Positions 25,874 to 35,424 are shown, numbered from the stretch's first letter. The stretch: 64,000 nucleotides of DNA from Methylomonas rhizoryzae (GCF_008632455.1 NZ_CP043929.1:1426001-1490000); one strand, 5' to 3'. The notes: generated by a model not told the origin, from the sequence alone. Numbers and translations: made by a program.

Positions 25874-28083
25874 TCCGGTTCAGTTGGTTATTTCTGTATT
25901 GGAGTCAGGCGTTTGCATTGAATCCGGACGATGTGTTACCTCCGGAGCAGGTGTTTCAATTAAGCGCAAACGCCTTGTCGGACCGGCAAGTGCAACTGAA
26001 CTGGCGCATTGCCGACGGCTATCACGTTTACCGGGACAAGGTCAAAATCGAATCCAAAACGCCGCAAGTACCGGTCGGTAGCTTTGAAATGCCGGCGGGT
26101 GCGACCGAACACGACCCTATGTTCGGCATGGTCAGCGTGTACCGTAACAATCTGTCCATCCCGTTGCCGCTGCAAAACGCGTCGGCACAGACCAAAGTCC
26201 AGCTCTCGGTTAAGTATCAAGGTTGTGCTGATCAAGGCGTCTGTTATCCGCCGCAGACCCGGCTGTTAGACGTCAATCTGCCGGTAGTCACCGCGAACGC
26301 GGGGGCGTCGGGAGGCGGCTTCTTCTCGGGTTTGAAAAAACTGACGCCGAGTTTGTTCGGCAGCGAATTATTGCCGCCCGAGCAAGCGTTTCAATTTTTC
26401 GCCACGGTCAAAGACGCTCATCACATTCGGGTGAGCTGGCTGATTGCCGACGGCTACTACTTGTACAAAGACAAATTGGGATTGAGTTTCGAGCCCGATT
26501 CCGGCGCTGTGTTAGGCGAATGGCCGTTACCGGTCGGCGAAGCGCACTTGGACGAAGAATTCGGCCAAGTCGAAGTTTACCGGCAGGAGCTGAGTCTTGA
26601 CATACCGCTTGGCCGTAACCGTTTGCAGGCGGAAACCGTCACGCTAACCGCTAAGTTTCAGGGTTGCGCCGATCGCGGCGTGTGTTACCCGCCGATGAAC
26701 AGTCGTGTCGAGTTGGCGCTACCGGCCGCACCAAGCGCGGTTGCCGCCGATTTCCCGGCGCCGGCGGCTCAGCCGATTTCGGAACAAGACAAAATTGTAG
26801 CCGCGTTAAAGCAGGATAGTTTCTTACTGACCTTGTTGAGCTTTTTCGGATTCGGCGTTTTGTTGGCCCATACCCCGTGCGTGTTTCCGATGATACCGAT
26901 TTTGTCCGGCATCCTGGTTGGTCACGGCCACCGCGTCAGTACCCGCAAAGCGTTTTTACTGTCCGCCAGCTTCGTCCTTGCTTCGGCCTTGATGTACACC
27001 GCGTTTGGTATTTTGGCGGCTTTATTCGGCAGCAATTTGCAAGCAGTATTTCAGGAACCTTGGGTTATCGCCACGTTTTCCGGCATGTTCGTCCTGTTGT
27101 CGTTGTCCATGTTCGGTTTTTTCGACTTGCAGCTTCCGGCGGCTTTGCAAACCAAGTTGTCGCAGTCCGGCGATAAGCATCGCGACGGTTCCTATTGGGG
27201 AGCCGGCATCATGGGCGCTTTGTCGTCGTTGATTGTCGGGCCGTGCGTCGCCGCGCCTCTGGCGGCGGCCTTGATTTACATCGGTCAAACCGGTGACGTG
27301 GTATTAGGCGCTTTTGCACTGTTTGCGATGGGTTTGGGCATGGGCCTGCCGTTATTGCTGATAGGCGCTTCGGCCGGCAAATTGCTGCCTAAGGCTGGCC
27401 TATGGATGAATGCGACCAAAGCGGTATTCGGCGTAATCATGTTGGCAGTAGCGGTGTGGATGTTATCCAGGATCATACCGCCCGCCGTCACCATGTTTTT
27501 GACGGCGATGCTGCTGATCATTCCGTCGATTTATTTGAACGCTTTAGAGCCCTTGCCGCATCCTGTGACCGGCTGGAAGCGACTATGGAAAGGCGTCGGC
27601 TTGATGATGCTGGTATTCGGGGTAGCGCAACTGATAGGTTTGAGTGCCGGCAACACCAATCCGCTTAAACCCTTGTCCGGCTTGGCACTGGCTAGCGGTG
27701 CCGACGCGGCGGCCGCAGAAAAGGGACTGGCGTTTCAGCGGGTGCACAGTTTAGCCGAGCTGGAGCAAAAATTGACGGAAGCCAAAGCCGCCGGCCAGCC
27801 GGTGATGTTGGATTTCTATGCCGATTGGTGCGTATCGTGCAAAGAGATGGAAGCCTACACCTTTACCGATACCGCCGTACAACAGCAGTTGGCCAGCTTT
27901 GTGTTGTTGCAAGCCGACGTCACCGAAAACAACACGGACGATAAAGCCTTGCTGCAGCGCTTCAAGCTGTTCGGTCCGCCCGGCATTATGTTCTTCGACG
28001 CCGAAGGCCGGGAGCAAGCTGAACTGCGGGTCATCGGCTATCAGGACGCGGCCACCTTTTTACAATCCTTGAAACAGTTATGA
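25843..28083 (+). CDS. dsbD: DsbD thiol:disulfide interchange protein with two N-terminal domains
   Basis: 746 residues, longer than the ~570 typical of the family. After a signal segment (SWLFLYWSQAFA) there are two copies of the periplasmic alpha domain: the first with LPPEQVFQL, ADGYHVYRDKV and CADQGVCYPP, the second with LPPEQAFQF, ADGYYLYKDKL and CADRGVCYPP. Next comes the membrane domain with its cysteine pair (HTPCVFPMIPIL and GPCVAAPLAAAL), then a thioredoxin domain with CVSC. It carries electrons from cytoplasmic thioredoxin to periplasmic partners. The start overlaps cutA by 31 bases. Confidence 0.95.
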   Translation: MDRLVCVRRLIRFSWLFLYWSQAFALNPDDVLPPEQVFQLSANALSDRQVQLNWRIADGYHVYRDKVKIESKTPQVPVGSFEMPAGATEHDPMFGMVSVYRNNLSIPLPLQNASAQTKVQLSVKYQGCADQGVCYPPQTRLLDVNLPVVTANAGASGGGFFSGLKKLTPSLFGSELLPPEQAFQFFATVKDAHHIRVSWLIADGYYLYKDKLGLSFEPDSGAVLGEWPLPVGEAHLDEEFGQVEVYRQELSLDIPLGRNRLQAETVTLTAKFQGCADRGVCYPPMNSRVELALPAAPSAVAADFPAPAAQPISEQDKIVAALKQDSFLLTLLSFFGFGVLLAHTPCVFPMIPILSGILVGHGHRVSTRKAFLLSASFVLASALMYTAFGILAALFGSNLQAVFQEPWVIATFSGMFVLLSLSMFGFFDLQLPAALQTKLSQSGDKHRDGSYWGAGIMGALSSLIVGPCVAAPLAAALIYIGQTGDVVLGAFALFAMGLGMGLPLLLIGASAGKLLPKAGLWMNATKAVFGVIMLAVAVWMLSRIIPPAVTMFLTAMLLIIPSIYLNALEPLPHPVTGWKRLWKGVGLMMLVFGVAQLIGLSAGNTNPLKPLSGLALASGADAAAAEKGLAFQRVHSLAELEQKLTEAKAAGQPVMLDFYADWCVSCKEMEAYTFTDTAVQQQLASFVLLQADVTENNTDDKALLQRFKLFGPPGIMFFDAEGREQAELRVIGYQDAATFLQSLKQL

Positions 28084-28604
28084 AAACCAAATTGATTATT
28101 GTCGTCGTGGCTGCGCTGGCCTTGGCGTTAGGCTTTTACCTGCAACAACACACCGGCTCGACCCGGCCCGCGCAAACGCCGGCCAAGCTGGATTTCAGCT
28201 TCCCGGATGTGGACGGCATTCAACATTCCGCGGCGCAGTGGCAAGGCAAGGTATTGGTGTTGAATTTTTGGGCCAGTTGGTGCGGTCCGTGTTTGAAAGA
28301 AATTCCGGAGTTCGTCAAATGGCAGGACGAATACGGCTCTCGAAACCTGCAATTCGTGGGATTGGCCATAGAGGAGCGCGATGCCGTGGCCGAATACCTG
28401 CAGCGAGCCAAGGTCAATTACCCGATGCTGGTTACCGGCGACGCCGGCACGCTATTGGCCCGGCAATGGGGCAACATCATCAACGCCGTACCGTTTACCG
28501 TGGTGGTGAATGCGCAAGGGCAAATCGTGCACCGGCAGCCGGGGGAGTTGACCAAAGACAAGTTTCAGGAAATCGTCGAGCCGTTATTGACGGCGACAAA
28601 TTGA
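28080..28604 (+). CDS. TlpA/ResA-like periplasmic thioredoxin
   Basis: 174 residues with an N-terminal signal anchor (LIIVVVAALALALGFYL), then a thioredoxin fold with active site WASWCGPCLKEIP and cis-proline region NAVPFTVVVN. It overlaps the dsbD stop by four bases (ATGA), so it is translated with it and is probably reduced by DsbD. Likely roles are reduction of cytochrome c or other periplasmic thiols. Confidence 0.92.
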   Translation: MKTKLIIVVVAALALALGFYLQQHTGSTRPAQTPAKLDFSFPDVDGIQHSAAQWQGKVLVLNFWASWCGPCLKEIPEFVKWQDEYGSRNLQFVGLAIEERDAVAEYLQRAKVNYPMLVTGDAGTLLARQWGNIINAVPFTVVVNAQGQIVHRQPGELTKDKFQEIVEPLLTATN

Positions 28605-28640
28605 TCGGCGTTTGCGACAGTACAGTGCATCCCAACCCGG

Positions 28641-28763
28641 CTAGCCGGCGGGGTGATGCGAATCCAGTCGGTAAGCTATCCATGCGAATAGGGTCGCCCC
28701 GAGCGGCCATGCGATAAACCCGGCCGCCAAGGCGTAGATGCGTATAGAGAGTGGCCGCTTCAT
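28641..28763 (-). CDS. Possible 40-residue membrane peptide
   Basis: A frame of 40 codons starts MKRPLSIRIYALAAGFIAWP, continues with a hydrophobic stretch (GATLFAWIAYRL), and ends HHPAG. Positive N-terminus and one membrane segment are plausible for a small protein, but no clear ribosome site was seen and no family is recognised. The rest of 28605-28929 shows no gene. Confidence 0.3.
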   Translation of the reverse strand: MKRPLSIRIYALAAGFIAWPLGATLFAWIAYRLDSHHPAG

Positions 28764-28929
28764 GGCGGGCGTGCTTGGGTCTGTTCGCTGTAAAGCGCTT
28801 GCGTAAAAGTTGCGTTGTCCGTGGGGCGGACTATAGGGCCGAATTTATTCAGCCTCTTGCCGCCGCCGGTCGCGTCAATGGATTCGCCCCCTACGCTTCT
28901 TCACTCGACAGCATTGCCCGTGTCCCGGA

Positions 28930-31900
28930 TTAATAGGGTTCCAGTGGATCCGCGCCTATGGTGCCGACCAAGGCTTGCAAATAATCGGCCGATTGCAGGT
29001 AAGCCAGTTTGGTTTCGGTGTGTTGGCGGCGTTGCTGTAAATTCAGGCCGGCAATGCGCGGATTTTGGCTGCCGGATTTGAGGGTTTGCTCCAGGTAGGC
29101 CAAATGCCGTTGCCACAGCGCTACATCGCGTTGCTGTTTGGTTTCGAGGCGTTTGCGGTACCAAGCCGATTCCAACAAATACTCGCGGGTGAACATTGCT
29201 CGAAGTTCCGGGGAATGTGCGTCCATACCTTGGTATTGGCCATGGGCCATGATGTGCAGCAGGGCGTACAACGGCGGGCAGGCGTCTGCAATGCTGCCGT
29301 CCTCTAGGTATAGCTGGGCGACGCGCTGCTGGGTTTCTACGATATTGTTGACTCCGTCGACGAATACGTCCAGGTTTTGCCGCTCCGGCTGCAGGATTTC
29401 GTCGGTGAATACGGCATAGGGATTGTCGAAAATCTTGCCCATCAGGCCGTGCACGAATTGGCTGGTAATCCGGTAGCCCAAGCGGCTGGCCAATACCGGC
29501 TTGCCGTTGTGTTCGAAATCGGCCACCGCTTCCAAATAGCCGTGCTTCAGCAAATAATCCGGCTGGCGTTCTTGCGGCGACAAGCGCGCCCAGATTTCCG
29601 GGATCAATAAACTAATGTCGTGGTCGACCCGTATGTCCGGGCCGATGTAGCCGGCGGAGCTGGAAAAACCTGGGTAGCCGGTCAGTATGAACGAGACCAG
29701 CGCGTTGTTGAGGTCGGCGGTAGGGCGCAAGGCGTTGAACGGACCCTTGGTCAGCGCGCCTTCGCTGCCGGCCCCGGTGGTCGACGGCGATTTGCCGGTT
29801 AGTGAGCAGACGAAGTCCATGAACAATTCCGGCAGCTCTTGGTAATGAATGGGGTTGTAGACCGCCAGCGGGCGGATAGCACCGTCAGGCGGATTGTTGC
29901 GGCGGCCGGTCAATACCGCGTCGACCGGGTGGCATAACGGCTGATTCAACGGAATCTTGCGGTGTAAGCGGGCGCCGATTTCCGCAACGTATTTGCGCAT
30001 CGGTTTGATCAAATCCAGCCGGGTTTCCAGATAGCGCGGATTTTTGGACGGCTTACCGTTAACCAAACGCGGGTAGGCGGACGACACCACGAACGGCACT
30101 TTTTCGGTGTAGGCTTGCTCCAGCAATTGCCGCATCGGCGGGGTGAACTGGGAAAAACGGGTGACGTCTTCCACTACTTCGGCCAGTTTTTCCGGATCCA
30201 GCGGTTCGAAATTGGCCATGAAATTGCCGGGAGCAGCCATGTTGGTTTCGGTTTGTTTGTCGTAACCGGGGATGATGGCGTCGTCCGGGCGTTGAAACAA
30301 CCGGTATTCGCAGTTTTTGACCAGTTTGACGCTGGTTTGATAGTGACCGTTTTTAGCCAGCCACGGTTTGACCGCGGCGGTAGCGACGACCCCCGATGCA
30401 CTGATGTCGTCTTCCATTTGCACTTTTTCGCAAGCGATGTAGTCCTGGCGAACCTTAAAGGTGCGCCAGCCGCCTTCCTGGTCGAAGCCGACCCGTAAAT
30501 ACGTGGCGACGATCTTGCGTTGTTCCAGTTTCAATTCATGTCCCGGCGCGCCGTTGATCACGTCGACCGACAAGTGGTCTCGCCAACGTTCGCCCCATTC
30601 GCTACGGTAAAAACGTTTGATCAAAAACACCAAGGCCAGAATGCCGGGCGGGATAGTAGCCAGCCAGGCGTTGAATTCCGGGGTGTGGTAAGGCGAAGGA
30701 GTCAGTAGCTTGATCACCGAACCCAAGCTGCGTTCCTCGCTCAATATCGGCCGGGTAGTGGCGCGGTCTTCGTGTTCGTGGCCGGGTAAAAAGCGGCCGG
30801 TGTAGTCTTTGTCGAAGATGGCCTGGACTTTGTCCAAATCGTGCTGCAAATCGTCGACGAACAGTGGGCCGTAGATCACGGCGTCTTCTATCGATTTGGA
30901 AATTTCCGACTTGCCGCCGCCGGATACCGTGCAGGGTTTGTGACAGAAGGTGCCCTCCGCAACCGTGCCGACCAGCCGCCAGGACGGCGCGCCGGGGTGT
31001 TTGCACATCTCTATCTTGTAACCGTTGGGTTGTACGTAAATTTTGCTCGGTTGCAAACGAATGCTGTGGCTTTGGCCGTTTTTGACCCAGCTAATTTTTT
31101 GGCTGGTCAGATTCATCCGCAAATCTTGCGGCACGTAGACTATGTCGGGAAACCGGTTGTCGATCGCATAGCCTTCGGGCTGTACGGTCATGATTTGCCC
31201 GTAGCGGTAGGCCATTTCGTCGAAATCGTAGCCGGGTTCGCGGGTCAGGCTGCCGACGCCGAATTCGTCGCCGTGGTTAAAGCGGCGGAAGGCCAGGGCG
31301 CCGCCGGCGTGCTCTTCTTCGGCGCTGCCGAATAAATTGGCGGCGTAGCTGATTTGAGTTTTGACTTCTTTCTTGCAGTAGCCGTAATAATTGTCGGCCA
31401 ACAAGGTCACGATCACGCCGGACTTGTCGCGGGCGGTCAGCTTGAAGGCCTGGCCGTTGTTATACAACTCGTCTTCCTGCTGCCAGCACATGCCGTCGGC
31501 GCGTTGCCGTTCGCTGGCGTCGTCCCAATGCGGCAAGCCCAGCTGTTTTTTGGTCAGTTTGGCCAAATGCGGGGCCAGAATCACGCAGCCGCTATGCCCG
31601 CTCCAATGCTCGATGTCCAAAGCCGCGTCGCATTCCGGCAGGGCCGGATTGCCGCCGTTGCCGAAGATGCTTTCCACGAAATCCAGGTTGCTGACCAAAT
31701 TGCCGGGTGCGAAAAAGCGGACTTCCATGGATTTTTCCGCTTCCAGGCCGGGAAGTTCCGGGCAAATCACCGGACGCAACAGCAGTGAGGCGAACATGCG
31801 GGCCGGTTGGGGCTGATTGGCCGTAAAGGGGACGATGAGCATGTCGGCCGGTGGATTCAGCGCCTGCTCCAGCATTCTGGCAAAGGTCAGCTTGGGTACT

Positions 31901-32385
31901 TGTTTTTTGTCGCCCGGTACCGGCAAACCCCCTTCGGCGATGTGGAAGGAACCTTCCGTTGTGCGCCGGTCGCTGGCCGGATTGTGCAACACTCCTTGTT
32001 TGACGCGGTAGCTGGAAACGATGTCCGACACGAAGTGATCGGCTCCCAAGGGGAGCGACAATTCGCGGGCTACGCCGTGCCTGTCCAGCTCGAAAGTCAT
32101 GGTCGGCAGGGTAGGCAGCTGTTCCAAGCCGAGATCAGACAAATAGCGGTCCAGAAAATCTTGAATGCGGCGATCGGCCGGGTAGAGGGTGGAATTGGCC
32201 AACAGGCGGTTTTTTTCCAGGTAGCTGTCCAACAAGTCTTGCGCGGTCTCCATGAACGCAGCGGATTCGGCATCGATACAGGTGGGTTGGCCGCAGGATG
32301 CCAATTTCAAATTGATGTATAGATGTAATTGCTGCTTGCTGATTGCGTGCTCGGGACCAAGTCCCAGCGCCCGTAACATGTCCAT
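28930..32385 (-). CDS. Probable PPi-type phosphoenolpyruvate carboxykinase
   Basis: 1151 residues, the size of the PPi-dependent PEP carboxykinases known from Entamoeba and Propionibacterium, about twice the ATP and GTP enzymes. Two PEPCK-like blocks are visible: NYYGYCKKEVKTQISYAANL (332-351), like the YAGEMKKG...NYL block, and TVSGGGKSEIS (486-496), like the kinase-1a loop GLSGTGKTTLS. A later Gly/Ser-rich motif, SLTGKSPSTTGAGSEGALTK, is also striking. The expected reaction is oxaloacetate + PPi to PEP + CO2 + Pi. PPi-linked glycolysis is known in type I methanotrophs. The assignment is from memory of motifs and length. The gene stands alone, with a GGGGA ribosome site. Confidence 0.6.
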   Translation of the reverse strand: MDMLRALGLGPEHAISKQQLHLYINLKLASCGQPTCIDAESAAFMETAQDLLDSYLEKNRLLANSTLYPADRRIQDFLDRYLSDLGLEQLPTLPTMTFELDRHGVARELSLPLGADHFVSDIVSSYRVKQGVLHNPASDRRTTEGSFHIAEGGLPVPGDKKQVPKLTFARMLEQALNPPADMLIVPFTANQPQPARMFASLLLRPVICPELPGLEAEKSMEVRFFAPGNLVSNLDFVESIFGNGGNPALPECDAALDIEHWSGHSGCVILAPHLAKLTKKQLGLPHWDDASERQRADGMCWQQEDELYNNGQAFKLTARDKSGVIVTLLADNYYGYCKKEVKTQISYAANLFGSAEEEHAGGALAFRRFNHGDEFGVGSLTREPGYDFDEMAYRYGQIMTVQPEGYAIDNRFPDIVYVPQDLRMNLTSQKISWVKNGQSHSIRLQPSKIYVQPNGYKIEMCKHPGAPSWRLVGTVAEGTFCHKPCTVSGGGKSEISKSIEDAVIYGPLFVDDLQHDLDKVQAIFDKDYTGRFLPGHEHEDRATTRPILSEERSLGSVIKLLTPSPYHTPEFNAWLATIPPGILALVFLIKRFYRSEWGERWRDHLSVDVINGAPGHELKLEQRKIVATYLRVGFDQEGGWRTFKVRQDYIACEKVQMEDDISASGVVATAAVKPWLAKNGHYQTSVKLVKNCEYRLFQRPDDAIIPGYDKQTETNMAAPGNFMANFEPLDPEKLAEVVEDVTRFSQFTPPMRQLLEQAYTEKVPFVVSSAYPRLVNGKPSKNPRYLETRLDLIKPMRKYVAEIGARLHRKIPLNQPLCHPVDAVLTGRRNNPPDGAIRPLAVYNPIHYQELPELFMDFVCSLTGKSPSTTGAGSEGALTKGPFNALRPTADLNNALVSFILTGYPGFSSSAGYIGPDIRVDHDISLLIPEIWARLSPQERQPDYLLKHGYLEAVADFEHNGKPVLASRLGYRITSQFVHGLMGKIFDNPYAVFTDEILQPERQNLDVFVDGVNNIVETQQRVAQLYLEDGSIADACPPLYALLHIMAHGQYQGMDAHSPELRAMFTREYLLESAWYRKRLETKQQRDVALWQRHLAYLEQTLKSGSQNPRIAGLNLQQRRQHTETKLAYLQSADYLQALVGTIGADPLEPY

Positions 32386-32563
32386 AGAAAGATCCCCCGG
32401 TCGGTGTTTTTAGTTATTGTTGCCTCATGATATAGCAAACCGATATCTCTGGCATTATTCCGAGCAGTCTCCGGTAAGCGCGGAGCGAGTCCGGCGGGCT
32501 GCTTGCTTAGGTGTTTGTAACACGGCTTGACGGAACGCGCGCTTCTCGAGTTCTTGCCTAACG

Positions 32564-32684
32564 ATCATGAAAGTCTGGCAATCGCTCCGGCAAATGAAAG
32601 GTAGTTTGGTAGGAGCGACGCATAGTCGCGATGAGGGCCTTGCGAATCGCGGCTATGTGTCGCTCCCATCATGACTTTCATAGT
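32564..32684. repeat. Palindromic REP-like element
   Basis: A 21-base arm beginning AGGAGCGACGCATAGTCGCG (32611-) is matched by an inverted arm ending at 32666 (ATCGCGGCTATGTGTCGCTC), with three mismatches. An outer pair, ATGAAAGTC and its inverse, lies at about 32567 and 32682. This looks like a dispersed palindromic repeat or a small non-autonomous element; a relic with the same GGGAGCGAC...GTCGCGA pattern lies at 57708-57731. No gene was seen elsewhere in 32386-32854. Confidence 0.6.
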
Positions 32685-32854
32685 AAACGTTGGTAAAGAC
32701 GACAGTAACAGAGCCAGAGGGGGAAGAAAAATAATCCATTACACGTCAGCTTTTCACAATGTTTGTGCGCAGCTAAAACGTTCGCTATCTGAAGGCAGCA
32801 GCCTACTCGGGTGCTTTGTTGAGTATTCAACACAGCATATCGGTTAGCACGGAT

Positions 32855-33598
32855 TCAGCCGTAGCGTGCCCGCGCATATAACGCGGCGCCGACGATGCCG
32901 GCTTGATTTAAAAATGCCGCCGGTTGGACTTGCGCGGCTACGCTGAGGTGGTGGCTGAATTTGTCGAATTTTTGGCTGGCGCCGCCGCCCAGGATGATCA
33001 AATCCGGCCAGAACAGGCTTTCCATCAAGTTCAAGTATTTATCGAAGCGTTTGCCCCAGCGTTTCCAGCTTAGGTCTTCGCTTTTGCGCACGGCGTCGGA
33101 GGCGTAATGTTCGCCCTTGATGCTGTCAGGCATGTAAATGTGGCCCAGCTCGGTATTGGGCAGCAGTACGCCGTCGGTAAACAGCGCGGTGCCCAGACCC
33201 GTGCCTATCGTTACGATCAGCACTACCCCCGATATGCCGGCACCGGCGCCGAAGCGCATTTCGGCGATGCCGGCGGCGTCGGCGTCGTTTAGGTTGTAGC
33301 AAGGGCAATGCACGGTTTCGGAAAATAACCGGTCAATGTCGGTGCCGATAAAGGAGGCGTCGATATTCGATGCGGTGCGGGCTACGCCGTGCTGTATGGC
33401 GGCTGGGAATCCGCAACCTATCGGGCCTTGCCAGGCGAAATGCCCGGCTAATTGTGCCAGGGTGTAGGCTATGGCTTCCGGGGTGGCTGGTTTAGGGGTT
33501 TCGATGCGCCGGCGTTCGCTGAGTAACTCCCCGGTATCGGTTTCGACGATGGCGCCTTTGATGCCGGAGCCGCCTATATCTACACCTAGAATTTTCAT
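32855..33598 (-). CDS. ppgK: Polyphosphate glucokinase (ROK family)
   Basis: 247 residues starting [19 protein letters not shown], the phosphate-1 loop of ROK kinases in the PpgK form. Other PpgK motifs are [32 protein letters not shown] and LPNTELGH. It phosphorylates glucose, preferring polyphosphate over ATP as donor. No sugar operon surrounds it. With the PPi-type PEPCK upstream on the same strand, it fits a metabolism that uses condensed phosphates. Confidence 0.88.
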   Translation of the reverse strand: MKILGVDIGGSGIKGAIVETDTGELLSERRRIETPKPATPEAIAYTLAQLAGHFAWQGPIGCGFPAAIQHGVARTASNIDASFIGTDIDRLFSETVHCPCYNLNDADAAGIAEMRFGAGAGISGVVLIVTIGTGLGTALFTDGVLLPNTELGHIYMPDSIKGEHYASDAVRKSEDLSWKRWGKRFDKYLNLMESLFWPDLIILGGGASQKFDKFSHHLSVAAQVQPAAFLNQAGIVGAALYARARYG

Positions 33599-33881
33599 AG
33601 TTTTGCTCGCATGAGATTGAAAGTGGCTATGGCGACGCGGTCAAGCATTCGCCAGGGTTGGCGACGCCGGATAAGTTGGATGCTATGCCGTTTGGCGGAC
33701 ATTTGTGCGGCCGGCAACTAATCCGGTTAACAAAGTTAGCTCAAATTCGGCATTGTCGAAAAAACGACGCGGGTACTTGCGTCGGCCGATTTGCTCCGGA
33801 TAGGCGTCCGTCAATACAATAACCGGCCAGCGGCGGAGTTTCGGTCGGCCTATAAAATTGCCAGCCGGTCCGGCAATGCAT
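33599..33881. other. Intergenic stretch, no gene supported
   Basis: A minus-strand frame at 33683-33886 has no recognisable family and no ribosome site, and it overlaps the probable promoter of the sigma factor gene. No hairpin terminator or repeat stands out. Confidence 0.4.
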
Positions 33882-33910
33882 TGCATCCAAACCGCCGCGG
33901 GTTACGTATT
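33882..33910 (+). promoter_or_regulatory. Possible ECF-type autoregulated promoter
   Basis: TGCATCC (33882-33888) and CGTATT (33905-33910) are 16 bases apart, similar to promoters of RpoE/ChrR-type ECF sigma factors (TGATCC - N16 - CGTA). The expected start near 33917 fits the ATG at 33936. Confidence 0.3.
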
Positions 33911-33935
33911 AGGATTTAAACACACTGAACTTCGT

Positions 33936-34565
33936 ATGTCGCAACTAGGTCCGGAATCCGACGAGTTGAACCAATCCGCCCAATCGGCGGACGCGGGTGC
34001 TGCTGCGCCGGAGGAAACGCAACTGCGGCAATGGATAGACGCGATAGTGGATCAAGATCAAGCGGCTTTAGCTAGTTTGTACGATGCCTTGGTCCATCAG
34101 GTTTACGGTGTGGCTTTAAGAATAACCCGACAAGCCGAGTTGGCGGAGGAAGTGGTGCAAGATACCTTTTGGCAAATTTGGCGGCAAGCGCCGCGTTTCG
34201 ATCCGGCCCGCGGCAGTGTCAAGGCCTGGGTGATGACCATGGCCCGCAGCCGGGCTTTGGACGGGTTGCGCCAATTGAACGTTGCGGAAGACGAGTTGGA
34301 GCAGGAGCACATGGAAGCAATAGCGGGGCCGGACTCCGAAACGCCGCACAATTTGTTGCAAGCCGTGCAACAAGAAGGCGTGTTGCATCAAGCGTTGGCG
34401 GCGCTGGAGCCCTTGCCGCGGCAACTATTGGCTTTGGCATTTTTCCGCGGCCTGAGCCACGACGAAATCGCCCAATGCACCGGTTTACCGTTGGGGACGG
34501 TGAAATCGCACATACGCCGCTCCTTGGCGAGTTTACAGCCGATGTTGGCGCAATTGGCGCAATAA
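33936..34565 (+). CDS. ECF sigma factor (RpoE/SigK type)
   Basis: 209 residues from the ATG at 33936. Region 2 is seen in LVHQVYGVALRITRQAELAEEVVQDTFWQIWRQ, broken here into LAEEVVQDTFWQIW, and in SVKAWVMTMARSRALDGLR; region 4 in LPRQLLALAFFRGLSHDEIA and LPLGTVKSHIRRSLASLQ. It directs RNA polymerase to stress-response promoters. The next gene, 13 bases on, encodes a ChrR-like anti-sigma protein, so the pair is a regulatory unit, probably responding to oxidative or photooxidative stress. Confidence 0.9.
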   Translation: MSQLGPESDELNQSAQSADAGAAAPEETQLRQWIDAIVDQDQAALASLYDALVHQVYGVALRITRQAELAEEVVQDTFWQIWRQAPRFDPARGSVKAWVMTMARSRALDGLRQLNVAEDELEQEHMEAIAGPDSETPHNLLQAVQQEGVLHQALAALEPLPRQLLALAFFRGLSHDEIAQCTGLPLGTVKSHIRRSLASLQPMLAQLAQ

Positions 34566-34578
34566 AGGATGCACGTTT

Positions 34579-35424
34579 ATGAATGACGAAACCGATTCGC
34601 TAGCTTCGGACGACGACACTTCCCAAGACCGGCTCAACCGGTTGCTGCTGGATCATTTGTCTCCCATTCCCATGCCGCAAGCGCGTAAAACCGGGTTAAG
34701 GCAAGGTTTGCTGGCCCACGTCGCGCACAGTGCGGCGAGGCATGCCGGGTTGCTGACGGTGCGCGGCAAGCACGGCAGTTGGCGTTGCCTGACCGCCGGC
34801 GTCAAGTTCAAAACCTTGTGGGACGGGCCGCAGGGCAGTTCGGTGTTGATCGAATTCGCCGCCGGTGCAGGCCTGATTCCGCACCGGCATCATTGGCTGG
34901 AAGAGGGCATAGTATTACGCGGCGGCTTGCAGATGGAGGCTTTGGAGCTGGGGCCTCTGGACTATCACGTATCGCCGCCCGGCAGCCGGCACGCGACGAT
35001 CAAATCCCGGCAAGGGGCTTTGGCTTATTTGCGCGGAACTTCTCTGGGCGATCAGGCCGGGGTATTGCGCGAGGTATTGGGCGGTTTACTGCCCGGCGGT
35101 GAGGACTCGTCCGATAGCGTGTTTATGGAGAGCAGCGAAGATTGGCAGGACTTGGCGCCGGGGGTGCAAAAAAAAGTCCTTTATGGCGACCGGGATTATC
35201 AATCCTGTTTTTATCGCTTGTTTGCCGGTGCGCAGCTGCCGGACTATTCCCATTCAGTCGACGAGGAATGCATGGTGTTGGCGGGCGAGGTTTTTTTCGG
35301 CGACATGTTGTTGCAAGCCGGCGATTTTCAATTGGCTCCGGCAGGCCGCAAGCGCGGTGACTGGAGTTGCGACAGTTCCGCGTTGCTGTTCGTGCGTGGG
35401 GCTATCGTCGATTTGCCGGGCTGA
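34579..35424 (+). CDS. ChrR-like cupin anti-sigma factor
   Basis: 281 residues with two cupin domains. The first has an HxH...E metal site (IPHRHHWLEEGIVLRGGLQ); the second reads YSHSVDEECMVLAGEVFFGD. The N-terminal ~65 residues should bind the sigma factor but lack the Cys pair that helps bind zinc in classical ChrR. It follows the sigma gene by 13 bases. It should hold the ECF sigma factor inactive until a signal acts on the cupin part. Confidence 0.82.
   Translation: MNDETDSLASDDDTSQDRLNRLLLDHLSPIPMPQARKTGLRQGLLAHVAHSAARHAGLLTVRGKHGSWRCLTAGVKFKTLWDGPQGSSVLIEFAAGAGLIPHRHHWLEEGIVLRGGLQMEALELGPLDYHVSPPGSRHATIKSRQGALAYLRGTSLGDQAGVLREVLGGLLPGGEDSSDSVFMESSEDWQDLAPGVQKKVLYGDRDYQSCFYRLFAGAQLPDYSHSVDEECMVLAGEVFFGDMLLQAGDFQLAPAGRKRGDWSCDSSALLFVRGAIVDLPG

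Noticed and set aside
33683..33886. 67-residue minus-strand frame between ppgK and the sigma factor
   Set aside because: No family and no ribosome site; kept only as a note in the intergenic entry.
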